Shown: positions 1-11,541 of the stretch, in pieces | Layout: every line of letters begins with the position of its first letter | Position numbering within the stretch: position 1 is the first letter of the stretch | Assembly (NCBI GenBank): GCA_958510875.1 | Contig: OY294068.1 | Coordinates: 193,340,315 to 193,404,314, forward strand | From: Endomychus coccineus | Taxonomy: Eukaryota; Arthropoda; Insecta; Coleoptera; Endomychidae | Direction of reading: 5' to 3' | Length of the DNA stretch: 64,000 nt | Position numbers and translations under genes: made by a program | The notes under the pieces: generated by a model | The model's database searches: none | Seen by the model: the letters and a program-made list of their open reading frames with translations, nothing else | What the model was told of the DNA's origin: nothing

Positions 1-119
1 TTTCCAAATTAATTTATTAATTTTAATCCATACTGTAATAAGTGAAATATGTTATTACTTTATTTGCTTGTCGTGTCATTTTTCGAGAAAAAAACTTACA
101 TTCATTGTTTAAGGGATGG

Positions 120-650
120 ACCTTCCCAATAACTCTAACATCGAGAGCTACATGCCAGAAATTATCAGCAGACAATTAGACACATTCTGCTTGGTCTCAA
201 TGGCAAAAAGGCTAATGTTATCAAGAAATGTGCCTCGGAATTAACACAAGTTCTAGACAGGTTGTTTACAATTTCATACACACTGAAGGTATCCAACCAA
301 TCTCAAAAAGATGAAAGGACTAATAACATGGAGCTCATTATCTAGAGAGCTCGAATAATGTGAACGATCTCTAGCAATGAATATCCAAAGCATTTGACCG
401 AAATTAGCACCAAGACCTTCTTGGGAATCTTCCGTCATATGGTTTGCCACCTTAACTTTCGCTTACTATCGACTTTTCTCTGATATATCGTGGTTGTCGT
501 GGTTGGCGGAGTATCCTCCTATACACTGGCTTTCAACACTGGTGTGTCACAAGGATCTGTCTTGACACCAACTTTGTTTTTGCTCCGAATGCCCCAATTC
601 GTTTTGTACTTTCGCCAAAGCAATTGGTAGAAATTTCACTTCCAGTTCAT
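120..650 (+). mobile_element. Decayed non-LTR retrotransposon reverse-transcriptase fragment
   Basis: A broken reading frame resembles the reverse transcriptase of jockey/CR1-type elements. Around 220-300 it reads like the conserved CASELTQVL stretch. Around 490-595 a separate frame gives a GVSQGSVLTPTLF stretch, matching the GxPQGSxLSPxLF motif next to the RT active site. The pieces are in different frames with stops between them, so the copy is dead. It lies in the intron upstream of the first visible Rabin exon. The family assignment is only to superfamily level. Confidence 0.6.
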
Positions 651-1440
651 TGTCTCCTCTAACCAATGATGATGGCACACTGGCTACTACACATCACGAA
701 AAAGTCACACTTTTTGTTGGGATGTTTGCAGCAAATTCCAAATTGGATTCACAAGGGAAGAACACTCCTAATATTGCTGCCATCGATAGCCATATGCCTG
801 AAATTGTCTTTCGTCTGCGCACAATTAAGCGCATTCTGCTTGATGTCAAAACCAAAAAGTCTATGGGTCAAGAATGTGCACCTGAATTAACACCAGTATG
901 TTTACCCTTTCATGCAAACTTCCAACTGGAAGACAGATATTGTTCAAACAATTCCATAAAAGGGAAAGAAGACCCTTCCTAACAATTATAGACTCTTTGC
1001 ACTATTCTCTGTGATCTCTAAAGTAATGGAGAAAGCAATCAACATGGAGCTCATCCAAGACCTAGAGAGCTCCAAAATGTCGAATGACCCGCAACATGGT
1101 TTTCGTCTGCAGAGATCAACAGGAAATCTGATTGTCTACGTAACACATGTATGGCAGGGGAATCTCTAGATGTAGCATCGGATAGCTCCAAAGCATTTGA
1201 CATCGTAGAAAGGTGGGAGAACTCTCACTTTTCTATAGATATTTCCATGGTCGGTGTTTACCGGAAATCTCGTCTGTTGTTCCACCACGAGAGATTCCAG
1301 ATAGGCAGACTAGACGAGCTGAAACTAGTCACCCCTTCATTGTCAAACTCGAGACATGCCTCCTCCCAACATTCCACCGTTCACACTATGTTCTGTGAAC
1401 ATTGTAGATTTTCCTCTGGTATAGTCAAAATATTTATAAG
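650..1440 (+). mobile_element. Second decayed non-LTR RT fragment, same family
   Basis: Frames in this stretch contain CAPELTPV, an NNYRLFALFSVISKVMEKAI stretch and QHGFRLQRSTGNLI, which is the classic fingers/palm order of a jockey/CR1-like RT (NYRPIALLPVISKVFEK, then QYGFRKGRST). Stops and frameshifts interrupt it. It repeats protein motifs already partly seen in the preceding fragment, so two truncated copies or a rearranged tandem pair lie here. The block around 1290-1430 is repeated at about 29.5-29.8 kb. Confidence 0.65.
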
Positions 1441-1667
1441 TATTTGAATATTTCTAACGTAATTGCCAAGTTGATACAACAAAGTTTAAAATACAATCCC
1501 GTTTTGAATTAAATTTTTTAATAACCTCTCCTTATCTATATTACGAATAATTTACATAAACTCTAACCATCAAATGCTGTTCACCTTATATTCTCTCAAT
1601 AGTTATATTAGTGTTTGTATATCAAATCCATCATTAGCTTAATTCTACAAAGTCTTTTTATTTACAG

Positions 1668-4600
1668 GAAGCTCATAACATGGTCAGACAGGCTAACGAA
1701 AAACAAGCTGCCGCAGAAAAAGCGCTCAACGAAAGCCAAATGAAAGTGGATGTTCTTACTGCAGAAGTAGCTGCTCTCAAAACTTTGGTCTTAACGTCCA
1801 CTCCTAGTCACCCAAATCCACATCTACATCCACAAATCGATCGTAGAGAAGAAGGTAAGCGACAACTTTGAAGTATTCTACAATACAAAGTTGCCACTGA
1901 TCACACCAGATTTAGAACCTTTGATTTTTACCTATTTCGACGCAATGACCGAGTTAAAAATGCTTCCATTCGTAATCGTCCTTGTCAAATATTAACTTAT
2001 TCTCAAAGTAATATAGTTTTAGTAGGTAATGCTCTCAAGAATTTCGTATTGGAGATTGGAGGTAGTCGATCGATATTAGTATGAAAGGTTCCTCTTATCC
2101 CCGGTATTTACTTCAAAAGTCAGTGAAAGCACTGTATGTAACTAAACTTAGATATAACGTGAATGAAGACTTAAGGATATTGTACAATTCATACATAAAT
2201 ACCCTGCATATTTAGTTAGCATGCGGATATACAGGATGTCCCATTTTCGTGTGTTTTACGGTGTATCTCCATTATTAGTAAGATAGAACGATGCGGTTTT
2301 CTTTTTTTGAGGAACTTAAGATACCACAAACAGAATTTTCATAACCCTCTCCGTTTTTGAAATACCGGGTGATCTAGAAAAATTCTTTTTTTAGCACCTC
2401 GCTTATTTCAGTTGCCTTTGAACTTGAGCGAAATGTTAAAGGCGTATTGAATAGAATAAGCCCATTACGTGATGGAAATCTAAAGTAATAACTATTAAAA
2501 TGTAGATTTTCACTAATTTAATAAATGATGTGACTATAGTTTCGCTAACAATAGCTTCCTTAAACAAATATTACAAAGTACTAACTCACTACGAAAGAGC
2601 TACCTGATATATAACTTTAATGATAATCCTAGGATAGATGGTTATTGGAATTTTGCCTAATTCAGTTCCCATTGAGAGATTAAACGATACAATGGTAGCA
2701 AACGGAAACGTGGCCTACTATGGGATAAGCCCCACAGCTTAAAAAAAAAAATTTCTGGGTCCGTTTTATGAAATATCAATAGACAATCATGTATTTTTGA
2801 AAAGCAACAAATAAATTTAATTGTAGTACCTAAAAACATACAGGTGTCCTATTTAAAAAATCACAAGTTTGGGTAATAGCTCAAAAATTAAAACATTTGG
2901 GGAAAAATAACTACGTCAGATACGAATCCGTTTTTACCATTTCGCTAAGCTTAAAGGCAACTGAAATATGGGATGTGCCAAAGAATTTTTCTGATTCACC
3001 CTGTATTTCAAAAATGGAAAAGGTTATAAGAATTCTGTTTGTGGCATCTTATCAATCACTCAATCGATCAAAATGGGGGCGGACAAGTCCGGAGCACTTA
3101 GACCGCTTGATTGGGTCCATTGTGCGCCCCTTAATACAAGAATCAGTTCAGCAGGCCTAACGTAGTGCCGAAGGCTAAGATTTTGCATGGACTGATTTCT
3201 CTTTTGGCTTCAAGCGGCACATGTGTGCTGTCGAGGTGTTGTAGCCTAAGAGAAGCCAATGCTGGACACTCTGATAGGATGTGAGAGGCAGTTTCGTTCG
3301 CCTCTCCACATCTACTACAAGCTGGGTCTTCAACAAGGCCCATTGTGTGTAGATGTCACCAGTTTTAGGCCTCTCCTGCTCATAGAGAGTAGAGTTTAGG
3401 CGCGAACTCCCTAATGTGGAGCTTTTCCTGACTCATGCCGGGGATACCACGGCAGATTGAGAGCCAATGTCTATCCAGTAGCTCCTTGAGGGCGTGGAGT
3501 CCGGTGGTCGATGAAATTCCGATCGTTGAAACGGGGCCTGGGCCGCTCTTAAGTTTTTCAAAAAAGTAGAACAGTGTCTCGAAAACCATATCCTTCTATC
3601 TTTACTAATAATGGAACACACGAAAATGAGACACCCTGTACAATAAGTAGAAGAACGAAGTTGAACGTACATGAAAAATAACTTACAGAACATATCCACA
3701 ACATTTATAGCTATTTCAAAACAATTACATGATTCGACTTGGTTCTTTCATCAACTATTTGCATATACTTCTATTATATGTTAATCCTCCACGGGGTTTT
3801 ATTAACATAATGAAGAATTTTAATCACTTTCCGTCAGGTTGTACATGATCCAGTTAAAACGTAGGCTTGTTCGCAGGTGTGGCCATATTTACCAAGAAAC
3901 ATCGTCGTTCGCCATCCCATTTCAATCTCAAATATGGACGTGAAAATTCCCCACCGGACTCTCCAGTGCGAGAAGTTTTGCATATCACCAACGGCGAGAT
4001 CGAAAGCAAGGATGGCCTAGAGGTGAGAATTTCAGAGGCAATAAAATATATTATTTGACAATTCATGATTCAATATCTTGAGTCGTCGCTGCGTGGTCTT
4101 AGTAAATATAGTCGCAGCTATAATATAACTGAAAATAGTGCAGAACTGCATAAAACTTGAAACATAATAATATGCCTATTTTGGAACCTGAACTTTTATT
4201 TCAGCTTCTGTTTTTCTCCGCCGAATAATAATGATACAAAATAAACTATTTATGAATTCATTTACGCGAACATTATTTGTAGGTGGACCCGAATATTCAC
4301 AAGGAATTCTTGGCATGGCGAGAAAAACCGTTATTCAACAAAACTAACCCGTTTATTCGAAGAATGTATACCGAAGACATCGATCTATGTTTGGCATTCA
4401 ACAATGTGGATCTGTCGGAAAAAGTTACTAATGCCGTTGAATCGGGAACGATATTGATAGAAGCAGTGGGCGATAGGACGAAAGCTATGTTTCCCAGGTA
4501 AGCAACTGAATGCAGTAATTATAATTGATCGTTTCAGCTCATCCCACGTGTTCTCCATCGGATTCGAGTCTGGGCTATACTGTGGCCAAAGGTTACTCTT

Positions 4601-7600
4601 TTAAATTGATAGAAGCCTAATAATATATGTGGTATTATTCATAGTTGGTCTGATAAACTAACAATATCCGCTTGATATTCCAGTATTACTGAAAATTGCA
4701 TTCATTTCTTGTTGCCTTTTGCCAGATGCCTATAGTCCAGATTGGCCTCAAGGGGTGGGAAATGCGTGGGGCAGTTTTTGCGATATCTCACGTAGGCTTT
4801 TTTCGTGTCCAAAATTTTATCGATGTCGATAGTTATCTGCTTCAGGGGGTGGGAAAGGAGGATGGGGTAGTTTTTTCGAAAGTACACGTATACGGTGACT
4901 TACCTCTTGTTTTGTACAAAATTTCATCGAGATCGGTCTTTATCAGCTTTAAGGGATAGGGTATTTTTTTCGAAATATGTAAAAAGTGACTTTGCTCTTG
5001 TTTTAAAAGTCATTTATAGCTGAAAAATTCGCCCAATCTATTCAAGTTCGTTGTAATCGGACATTACTTTATCTATCTGATGGTGAAATTTGCCGCAAAT
5101 TAGCCCTTTTATTTCGAAAGTCATGTGTCCAAAATTTTATTTATCTGCTTCAATGGAAGGGGAAACGAGGATGGGATAGTTTTTTCGAAATCTCATGTAT
5201 ACGATTACTTTCCTCTTGTTTTGAAGGTCACGTGTGTAAGATTTCATCCAGATCGGAATTTGTCAGCTTTAAGGAATGGAAAAGGGAGTCGGCGTAATTT
5301 TTTTCGCAATCTCATTTAAAAAGTCATTTTCCTCTTGTTTTGAAGGTTAAGTGTACCAAATTTCATCGAGAACGGTACTCATCAACTTGAAAGTGTGGGG
5401 ACAAGGGGATGGGGTAGTTTTTTCGAAATCTCACGTAGACGATGACTTTTCTCTTGTTTTGAAGGTGAACTGTGCAAAATTTCATCGCACTTGACCTTGA
5501 AAACGAGGAAAATCACTTTCTACATGATAGTTTGAAAAAACTTCCTCACCCCTTAAAACTGGTACCGATCTCGGTGAAATTTTGCACACTTGACCTTCAA
5601 AAGAAGAGGAAAGTCATCGTGTCTACATGATATTTCGCAAAAACTTCCCCATCCTTATTTCCCCAACCTTTCAAACTGATAAGTACCTTTCTCATGTAGA
5701 CGATGAGTTTTCTGTTGTTTTGAAGGTTAAGTGTGCAAAATTTCATCAGATCTCTGGAAAAATACGTCTGTCTGGATGTCCGTCACGAAATTTGTTCCCT
5801 CGCTAACTCAAAAACGAAAATTCCTATCATATTCAAATTTTGACAAAAAATCGTTTAGTTTTGGATAACGAACCATATTGTTTTTCAGGAAAATCGTGTA
5901 ATAAACACACCCTTTTCTGAAAATTTAATAAAATCATAACTACCAAAGTATATATTGAATCGGATCAAAACTTTTACAGTAAATTTAAGTTAATTTAAAG
6001 ATGCTTTTGTCGAAATTACAACAAAACATTCATTTAAGTGAACTTGGAAATAACATCGTACATTAACAAGTTTATAACAAAAGGCGTTGTAGTCTAGTCG
6101 ATAGGATACGTGGCTCCCGCTGAATAGACTCGGGTTCGATTCTCACAGGCGGATAATCTATTTTTGTACGTTTTCTTATGAAAACATTATTGATCTGAAC
6201 ATTATTTAGTTGTGTACAGATAATGAAATAAATAATTTATCTTTACACAAATTCGGAAAAGTATTTTATACAATGTGAAACAATTATATAAAAATCAGTA
6301 ACCGAATCAAATGATTTGCGAAGAGTGACTTTGCCACGCACACTATTTATTTCTTCTCCAGGTGGCAACACATTTCTAGTTGTTAGTTATAATATTACTC
6401 ACAATGGTATACACGATTCTCTATTTTTTCCAGAAAATGTGCGTTATTAGAAGCATCAAGGCTGTGTTTTTATCGAATGAATATTGGAGAACCGGATACG
6501 TGGTACAGCATATCGCAAATCTGCAGGAATAGAGTGAGTAGAAAAACGTTTCTCTCGATCGATAATTGCGTTAACTTGAAGGTTTCTAAAACATTCCTAA
6601 ACCATTACATATGCATTTTTATTATATTGCAGATAATTGCCGTCTGTGATTTTCTCAATTACCTAAAGTACATCGAACGAGGACTGGTGAAAAGTTCACG
6701 TAAGTAGCCAATAACGTTATAATTATACAGGTTACCGACATCGCGACATCATATTGTGAAACCGCTCATCTACAAGGAACACTCAATTAGTTTCATTATT
6801 CCGCCTTCCTGTTCGTATTGGCTGCTGGTTCGTCGTGTTCCTCAAGAACGGGAATTTAAATCGCGCGCCGTTTCAGACTTTCAAACGTTTTGTCAACCAT
6901 CTTAAATTTTTTGATTTTGACTAAAAAATCACCACCCCAGAAGCCACCTGATATAAATTTTGGATAGAATCTGTCCATAATTACAAAACTTGTCCGCCTT
7001 CTTAGCCGCCATCTTGAATTTTTGAATTTCGGTTGTAAAAATGATGATGTTCGATCCCAAGGACCCCGATGTAGCAATTTTGAATAGAATCCGACCACAT
7101 TCAGAAAACCCATCCGCCATTTTGAATTTAGACAGAAAGTCATGATCTCCGACTGCAAAAACTCCCATATGGCAATTTTGAAAATAATCGGACCGTAATC
7201 ACAAAACTCGCCCGCCATCTTGAATTTTCGAATTTTGACTAAAAATCATGATCTCTGCCCCCAGAAACTCCCTGATATCAATTTTGATTAGAATCTGACC
7301 ATAATTACAAAATTCGTCCGCCATCTTAGCCGCCATCTTGAATTTTTGAATTTTGACTAAAAAAAATCATGATGTCCGACCCCATAGATCCCGATGTACC
7401 AATTTTAAACAGAATCGGACCATAATCGCACGTTTGAGCCGCCATCTTGTTTTTTCTCTTGTAAAAATGCCATAAAACAATGTCGCCCGAATGATGAACA
7501 GCTGCCAAATTTCAAGTTAATCGGGCGACTATAAGTGGGGGAAAATTTACTTGCAAAATTTCACCCGAACGTAGTACTAGATAGATTGATAGATAAACAA

Positions 7601-8483
7601 GGCAAGTAAATATTTAGAAACCGCTGTCACATTGAAATTATAATTTATTTCACAACTGTTTTATACTGACATCTACTGTCAGACTGACTTTCGAAATGTA
7701 ACCTTATTTTATACTGATACTTGCTGTCACATAAACTATCAAAATTTGCCACATACGTTAAGAACATGGAGATCAAGAATAGAGTACTTGGAGGTAGGTT
7801 TTTTATTGACTCCGTCTAAGGAATTTGACGAGCGGCTTTCTCTTTCTACTCGTTCCCGATATGCCCCGCCCACTTACGCTCCGTTTGTCGTTTTTAAATA
7901 ACGCGCCAAGAAAATAGGCGGAGCATACAATTAGAAAGAAATAGCCTCTCTTCAGGATTCTTAGATGGGGTCTTTTTGTAAAGCATTGCGGTTATGGAGG
8001 TCAAGAACTATATTCTTCATTTCTATGGTTAATAATGTTGTGATGCCGTGCATCAAGGTAAGCAAGCCATTGTTGTCAGATTGGGCAGGTTTTCAATGTT
8101 GTTGGGTACAACTAACTATTTGGTCCAATAAACTGTGTACAAACAAAATTAATTATCGTAAAAATGTTATAGTAAAGACTTTTTTCGAACAACTTAAGGT
8201 TCGATAAAATACTATAATTCCTTTTGAAAAACTGAATATGGATGTCAGAAAAAGATTAATTATGTGAAGCCCAAAATACCAGTATTAAAACATTTAGCGC
8301 ATCGACCCGTCAGTTTTGATAACACTCCTCTGTTAGATGTTTTAACATATTCATCGAATGGATGACTATTTCAGCAATTTCAATAACGTTATTGGTTTTT
8401 CAGCACACGAAATCTATTGGGAAATAGTAAGACTGAGAAAAAATATGGTTCTAGGAAGGTTGGGGCTGAATATGTTGAATTGA
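1668..8483 (+). CDS. RAB3IP: Rab-3A guanine nucleotide exchange factor / Rabin (Sec2 family), 3' part
   Basis: Six exons join in phase: 1668-1854, 3877-4022, 4283-4497, 6434-6533, 6633-6699 and 8404-8483, giving 264 codons and a TGA stop. All introns are GT-AG. The first exon is Ala/Glu/Lys-rich and looks like the end of the Sec2 coiled coil that carries the GEF activity in this family. The rest matches the C-terminal half of RAB3IP/RAB3IL1: a [12 protein letters not shown] segment, [15 protein letters not shown], a KCAL...RLCFYR cysteine stretch, [26 protein letters not shown] and a last exon [16 protein letters not shown]. The family activates Rab8/Rab3 GTPases in exocytosis and cilium formation. 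The start and most of the coiled coil lie upstream of the window. Insects usually have one gene equivalent to vertebrate RAB3IP and RAB3IL1, so the symbol is approximate. Introns carry transposon debris, including a 1.4-kb foldback element, a SINE-like element and satellite-like repeats. Confidence 0.9.
2232..3638. mobile_element. Foldback/TIR element of the CAGG(G/A)TGTC type, interrupted by a retroelement tail
   Basis: The left end starts CAGGATGTCCCATTTTCGTG after TA, and the right end is its reverse complement (ACGAAAATGAGACACCCTG before TA). The inverted arms are long: about 2232-2440 pairs with about 2930-3055 plus 3575-3638. The right arm is split near 3056-3580 by a minus-strand non-LTR tail, so the two insertions are nested. 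TA flanks suggest Tc1/mariner-type mobilisation. No transposase frame is visible. Confidence 0.65.
3056..3580 (-). mobile_element. 3' tail of a non-LTR retrotransposon (RNase H-distal zinc-knuckle end)
   Basis: On the minus strand, 3343-3143 encodes a [24 protein letters not shown] end followed by HILSECPAL. This is the Cys/His tail found at the end of ORF2 in many arthropod non-LTR elements. The part further upstream is in another frame. The 3' end runs into a short TTGA-type simple tail near 3056-3075. Related tails lie at 18.56-18.82 kb (minus) and 54.37-54.65 kb (plus). Confidence 0.7.
4735..5755. repeat. Diverged tandem/inverted repeat with a ~120-150-bp unit
   Basis: The same phrases recur: a GGGGTAGTTTTTTCGAAA block, a CTCTTGTTTTGAAGGT block and a TTTCATCGAGATCGG block. 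They appear near 4840-4960, 5150-5280, 5300-5420 and 5420-5490 on the plus strand. From about 5490 to 5690 the same phrases run in reverse complement. A lone unit occurs near 36.75-36.81 kb. No coding potential is seen. It lies in the Rabin intron 4498-6433. Confidence 0.6.
5756..6380 (+). mobile_element. tRNA-derived SINE-like element, copy 1
   Basis: The segment 6086-6153 has a tRNA-like core, with a box-A-like TAGTCTAGTCGATAGGAT and a box-B GGGTTCGATTC. It is embedded in about 600 bp that is closely repeated at 52.46-53.06 kb, including an ATCGTGTAATAAACAC block before the core and an AATCAAATGATTTGCGAAGA block after it. The core does not fold as a convincing functional tRNA, because no clean anticodon or acceptor stem was found. 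A tRNA-derived SINE is therefore the better call. Confidence 0.6.
6865..7570. repeat. Satellite-like imperfect tandem repeat containing GCCATCTTGAATTTT
   Basis: A unit of roughly 105-145 bp recurs about six times. Each begins with CGCCATCTTGAATTTTTGAA, followed by a GACTAAAAAATCATGAT block, a CCCAGAAACTCC-like block and a GAATCTGACCATAATTACAAAA block. Minus-strand frames through it are repetitive by-products, not genes. It lies in the last Rabin intron. Confidence 0.6.
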
Positions 8484-8681
8484 AGAGGCCTTCCAGTCAT
8501 TCGTGCCAAATAAATCTACGTTGTTTTTTCGAATTGACAATTAGACCAAAGACTACTCTTGTAATATATTTAGAAGTAGACTTTTAAGCCATATATTATT
8601 ATAATTGTTATGTTTATATGTATATAGTCTTCCTAAGTGAAAATTGTTTAAATCATGTTTTACATTCATAGTTTTAAATTA

Positions 8682-8687
8682 AATAAA
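8682..8687 (+). terminator. Polyadenylation signal of the Rabin gene
   Basis: AATAAA lies about 200 bp after the Rabin stop codon, in AT-rich sequence, and is the first canonical signal downstream on that strand. Confidence 0.5.
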
Positions 8688-8820
8688 TATGCATACGTGA
8701 AGCTTTTCAGAGTATTAAATTAACTTGTTTACCATCCTTTAGAAAATCCGTGTTTATGTATCCCTTCTAGCTCAAAGTTTTTTGTCTGGTAGTGATTATT
8801 GAAGAATAAACATTCTACAG

Positions 8821-8906
8821 CGATTCATGAGTAAAAGTGCAGTCTTCTCTTGTGAAGATGAAGATGCGTATCAATTTACATTTAGTCACAGAAAAAATGC
8901 AAGGAG
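8821..8906 (+). other. Exon-like segment with good splice sites, gene unknown
   Basis: The segment follows CATTCTACAG and ends before GTAAGT. It is open in one frame only, with an ATG at 8827 that would start MSKSAVFSCEDEDAYQ. No matching neighbouring exon was found downstream on the same strand. It could be a first coding exon of a gene not recognised here, an alternative 3' exon of Rabin, or chance. Confidence 0.2.
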
Positions 8907-9951
8907 GTAAGTATAACTAAGAGGTTAAGTTGCGTAGGAGTTGTGCCGAAAAGAATCGAATTATGCTTTCACTACGCTCACGCTGTCTTTCGCATAAGCC
9001 GATAAAGATGGCGCGCCGCAGTCTGTGTAGTTGCGCGAGCTCGATTACGCTATATACAAACGAACAAAGTGCCGTATGAATCGATTTGAGGATATTTCCT
9101 TTTTACTTCACTGTTTTAAACAAAATTGCATATTCGTTTTAAGCTGGTCGGAATTTCAAACCGCCTCTCTCTTGGATATGTATAGACTATTATAGTAAGC
9201 TACAAATCCATTAAAAGAAGTCAGACGGCGTAAAAAGCGGCATTGGCACACTAAGATGACAAATTCAAAACATCTGGCAAACCTAGTTCTCTCAACTGCC
9301 GTCCGTAAATTGTGGAGAGCGCTGCGGTACGTATACTAATCGTCGAGTTCATAGACACTTTTCTCTCTAGAATCGGCCAGATTGTTAGTGTACACAACCG
9401 TTCTTAGAACAAACGGAATAGCGTCGAGTATTTGGACAGAACCCTCTGCTCAATAACTCGAAAACGGCTTAAGTAGGATTATGCCAGTAAATTTCGAGGT
9501 TCTTATCTAGTATGTTGCATTTACCATTTGATCGCTACACGAACACATATAAACCGATTCAAGGGACAACTTCGTTCGCTTATGCTCACTCCATCTTAAC
9601 AAACAGGATTTATTGGAATGTTTTGTTAGACACAACAAGGGAAAGTGTTTTAATAAATTTTATGATCACCCACCTTCTCCACCTGTTTTACTGTCTCGTA
9701 TGACGACGAACATAGCAATACGTCTTCAATAAATTAGCTGACTTAATTTTTTTTATCTTTAAAGAATTATTTCGGACACTCCTATGGGGTGATTGTGATG
9801 TTGAACACTATCTCCGTCGTTTCTTTTAAGGGCATGAGATCTTTGAATCAATGTATTTCATTGTGATTGATTCTCTCAGTGGAGCATCTACTTTCTGGTA
9901 AATGGAGTTTGGAATTACTCCAAATAGGGTTTTTATACCTCTTGTGGAGTG
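8907..9951. other. Intergenic stretch, no gene recognised
   Basis: Both strands were read. Only short frames without family resemblance are present. A GC-richer patch at 8970-9060 and 9220-9360 stands out from the AT-rich surroundings but has no recognisable signal. Confidence 0.4.
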
Positions 9952-9994
9952 GTTTCGCTGGTGAGCTCAAGAGAGCGAAACGGCTGTCCGGAAC
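9952..9994 (+). ncRNA. Hammerhead-ribozyme-like motif, copy 1 (core mutated)
   Basis: Stem I is GTTTCG (9952-9957) pairing with CGGAAC (9989-9994). The core reads CTGGTGA instead of CTGATGA. Stem II is GCTC/GAGC around a short loop. Then come GAAAC, a tiny stem III with a GGCT-like loop, and a GTC cleavage triplet at 9986-9988. The one-base-pair stem III is the form known from Penelope-like elements and retrozymes. The A-to-G change in the core predicts weak or no cleavage. Confidence 0.6.
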
Positions 9995-10618
9995 TATTCG
10001 GCCTAGAGGAACCTTACCTCTGTCAAGTGACATCTAACATGATGGTACAACAAAATACTGTAACTTCCAATTGAAAATGCCACAAAGTACCACTTGCTGT
10101 ACAATAGCGTAGGTACACAAATACATCGTCTCGAAAATAGTCTCAAAACTGATATTTCCAAAAAATCCCGTTTTATAGTGAGGAAATAAAATAAAATGGT
10201 TCTTCATGAAATTACCTTAAATCAAGGCGGGTCAGGTCATTACTGGGCCCTTTTTGAAAATAATGATGAAATCATGAGAACAAAATGATTCGTTATAACT
10301 TATAACATTACCTAAAAATGAGGCGAATCAGGTTAGGACTAGCCCATCACCTATTTTTTGCGATCGAAATAAAAAACAAGCGATCGACGTAAAGTCGTAA
10401 TGATATTAGCCTCCCGAGTCGCGAGCTTGATGAAAATTCTTCACAGTTAATTTTATTAATAAACGTCCCCAAAAATTTTATTTTTTTGACCTTATTTTAA
10501 CTCATTTTATTTAATAAATACCTTCCCTACTTCTAAATTAGGTATTTTTAATTTTTCTGAGAAAATTTTATCAACTTTCGCATATGAACAATCGAGTAAA
10601 TCACTTAAACAATATATA

Positions 10619-11541
10619 CAGGGTGAGTCAGTTTTTTGTAGCCAAACTGCAACAGGAGATAGAACAAGTGTTCTTAAGAAGAAAAGTTCCATAAACATAT
10701 GTCGTAGAAGGCTTCGTTTTCGGGATACAGGAGGTGTTGAAATTGAAAAAAAAATTTCGTTTTTTGCGAATATCTCCGGAACCGTTTATCGTACAGAAAA
10801 CAGCTTTTGTAAGCATTTTCTACTCATAGTAAGCTATGTTCTGTGTGATAAAAATTTTTTTTTTACTCATTGGTGAAGATTTTTAAGGAGTAGTGGGTGT
10901 TTTTCTCCCCAACTTCTACGCCACTGGGAAAAAAACGGTTTTGAGACAACCATTAGAACCGCCAATGTCTTCTATACAAAAAAGGTACTGGTCATAAGCT
11001 CTAAAGTTGACCGTTTTCGAGAAAAATCAACTTTTATGTTGAAAAACATGGTCAATCCTTTGATTTTGTTACTTGTTCTACTTGTTTGAATAAATTTCGT
11101 CTAATTAGTAAGAATTGACCATGTTTCAACATAAAAGTTGATTTTTCTCGAAAACGGTCAACTTTAGAGCTTATGACCAAGAGTACCTTTTTTGTGTAGA
11201 ACATTGGCGGTTCTAATGGTTGTCTCAAAACTGTTTTTTTTTTCCAGTGGCGTAGAAGTTGGGGAGAAAAACACCCACTACCCCTTCAAAATCTTCACCA
11301 ATTATGAGTAAAAAAAAAAAGAACATAGCTTACTATGAGTAGAAAATGCTTTCAAAAGCTGTTTTCTGTACGATAAACAGTTCCGGAGATATTCGCAAAA
11401 AACGAAATATTTTTTTCAATTTCAACACCCTGTATCTCGAAAACGAAGCCTTCTACGACATATGTTTATGGAACTTTTCTTCTTAAAAACATTTGTTCTA
11501 TCTCCTGTTGCAGTTTGGCTACAAAAAACTGACTCACCCTG
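10619..11541. mobile_element. Foldback MITE, family CAGGGTGAGTCAG, copy 1
   Basis: It begins CAGGGTGAGTCAGTTTTTTG after TA and ends with the reverse complement before TA. The arms pair almost throughout, about 10619-11070 with 11115-11541, around a small non-repeated centre. There is no transposase frame. A second copy lies at 59830-60768. TA flanks and the CAGGGTG end suggest cross-mobilisation by a Tc1/mariner-type transposase; that is inference. Confidence 0.8.

Noticed and set aside
6086..6153. A tRNA gene
   Set aside because: Box A and box B are present but no clean acceptor stem or anticodon arm could be built. The same sequence lies inside a longer dispersed repeat at 52.8 kb.
6856..7218. 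A minus-strand protein of about 120 residues
   Set aside because: The frame runs through the GCCATCTTGAATTTT tandem repeat and is internally repetitive; it is a by-product of the repeat.
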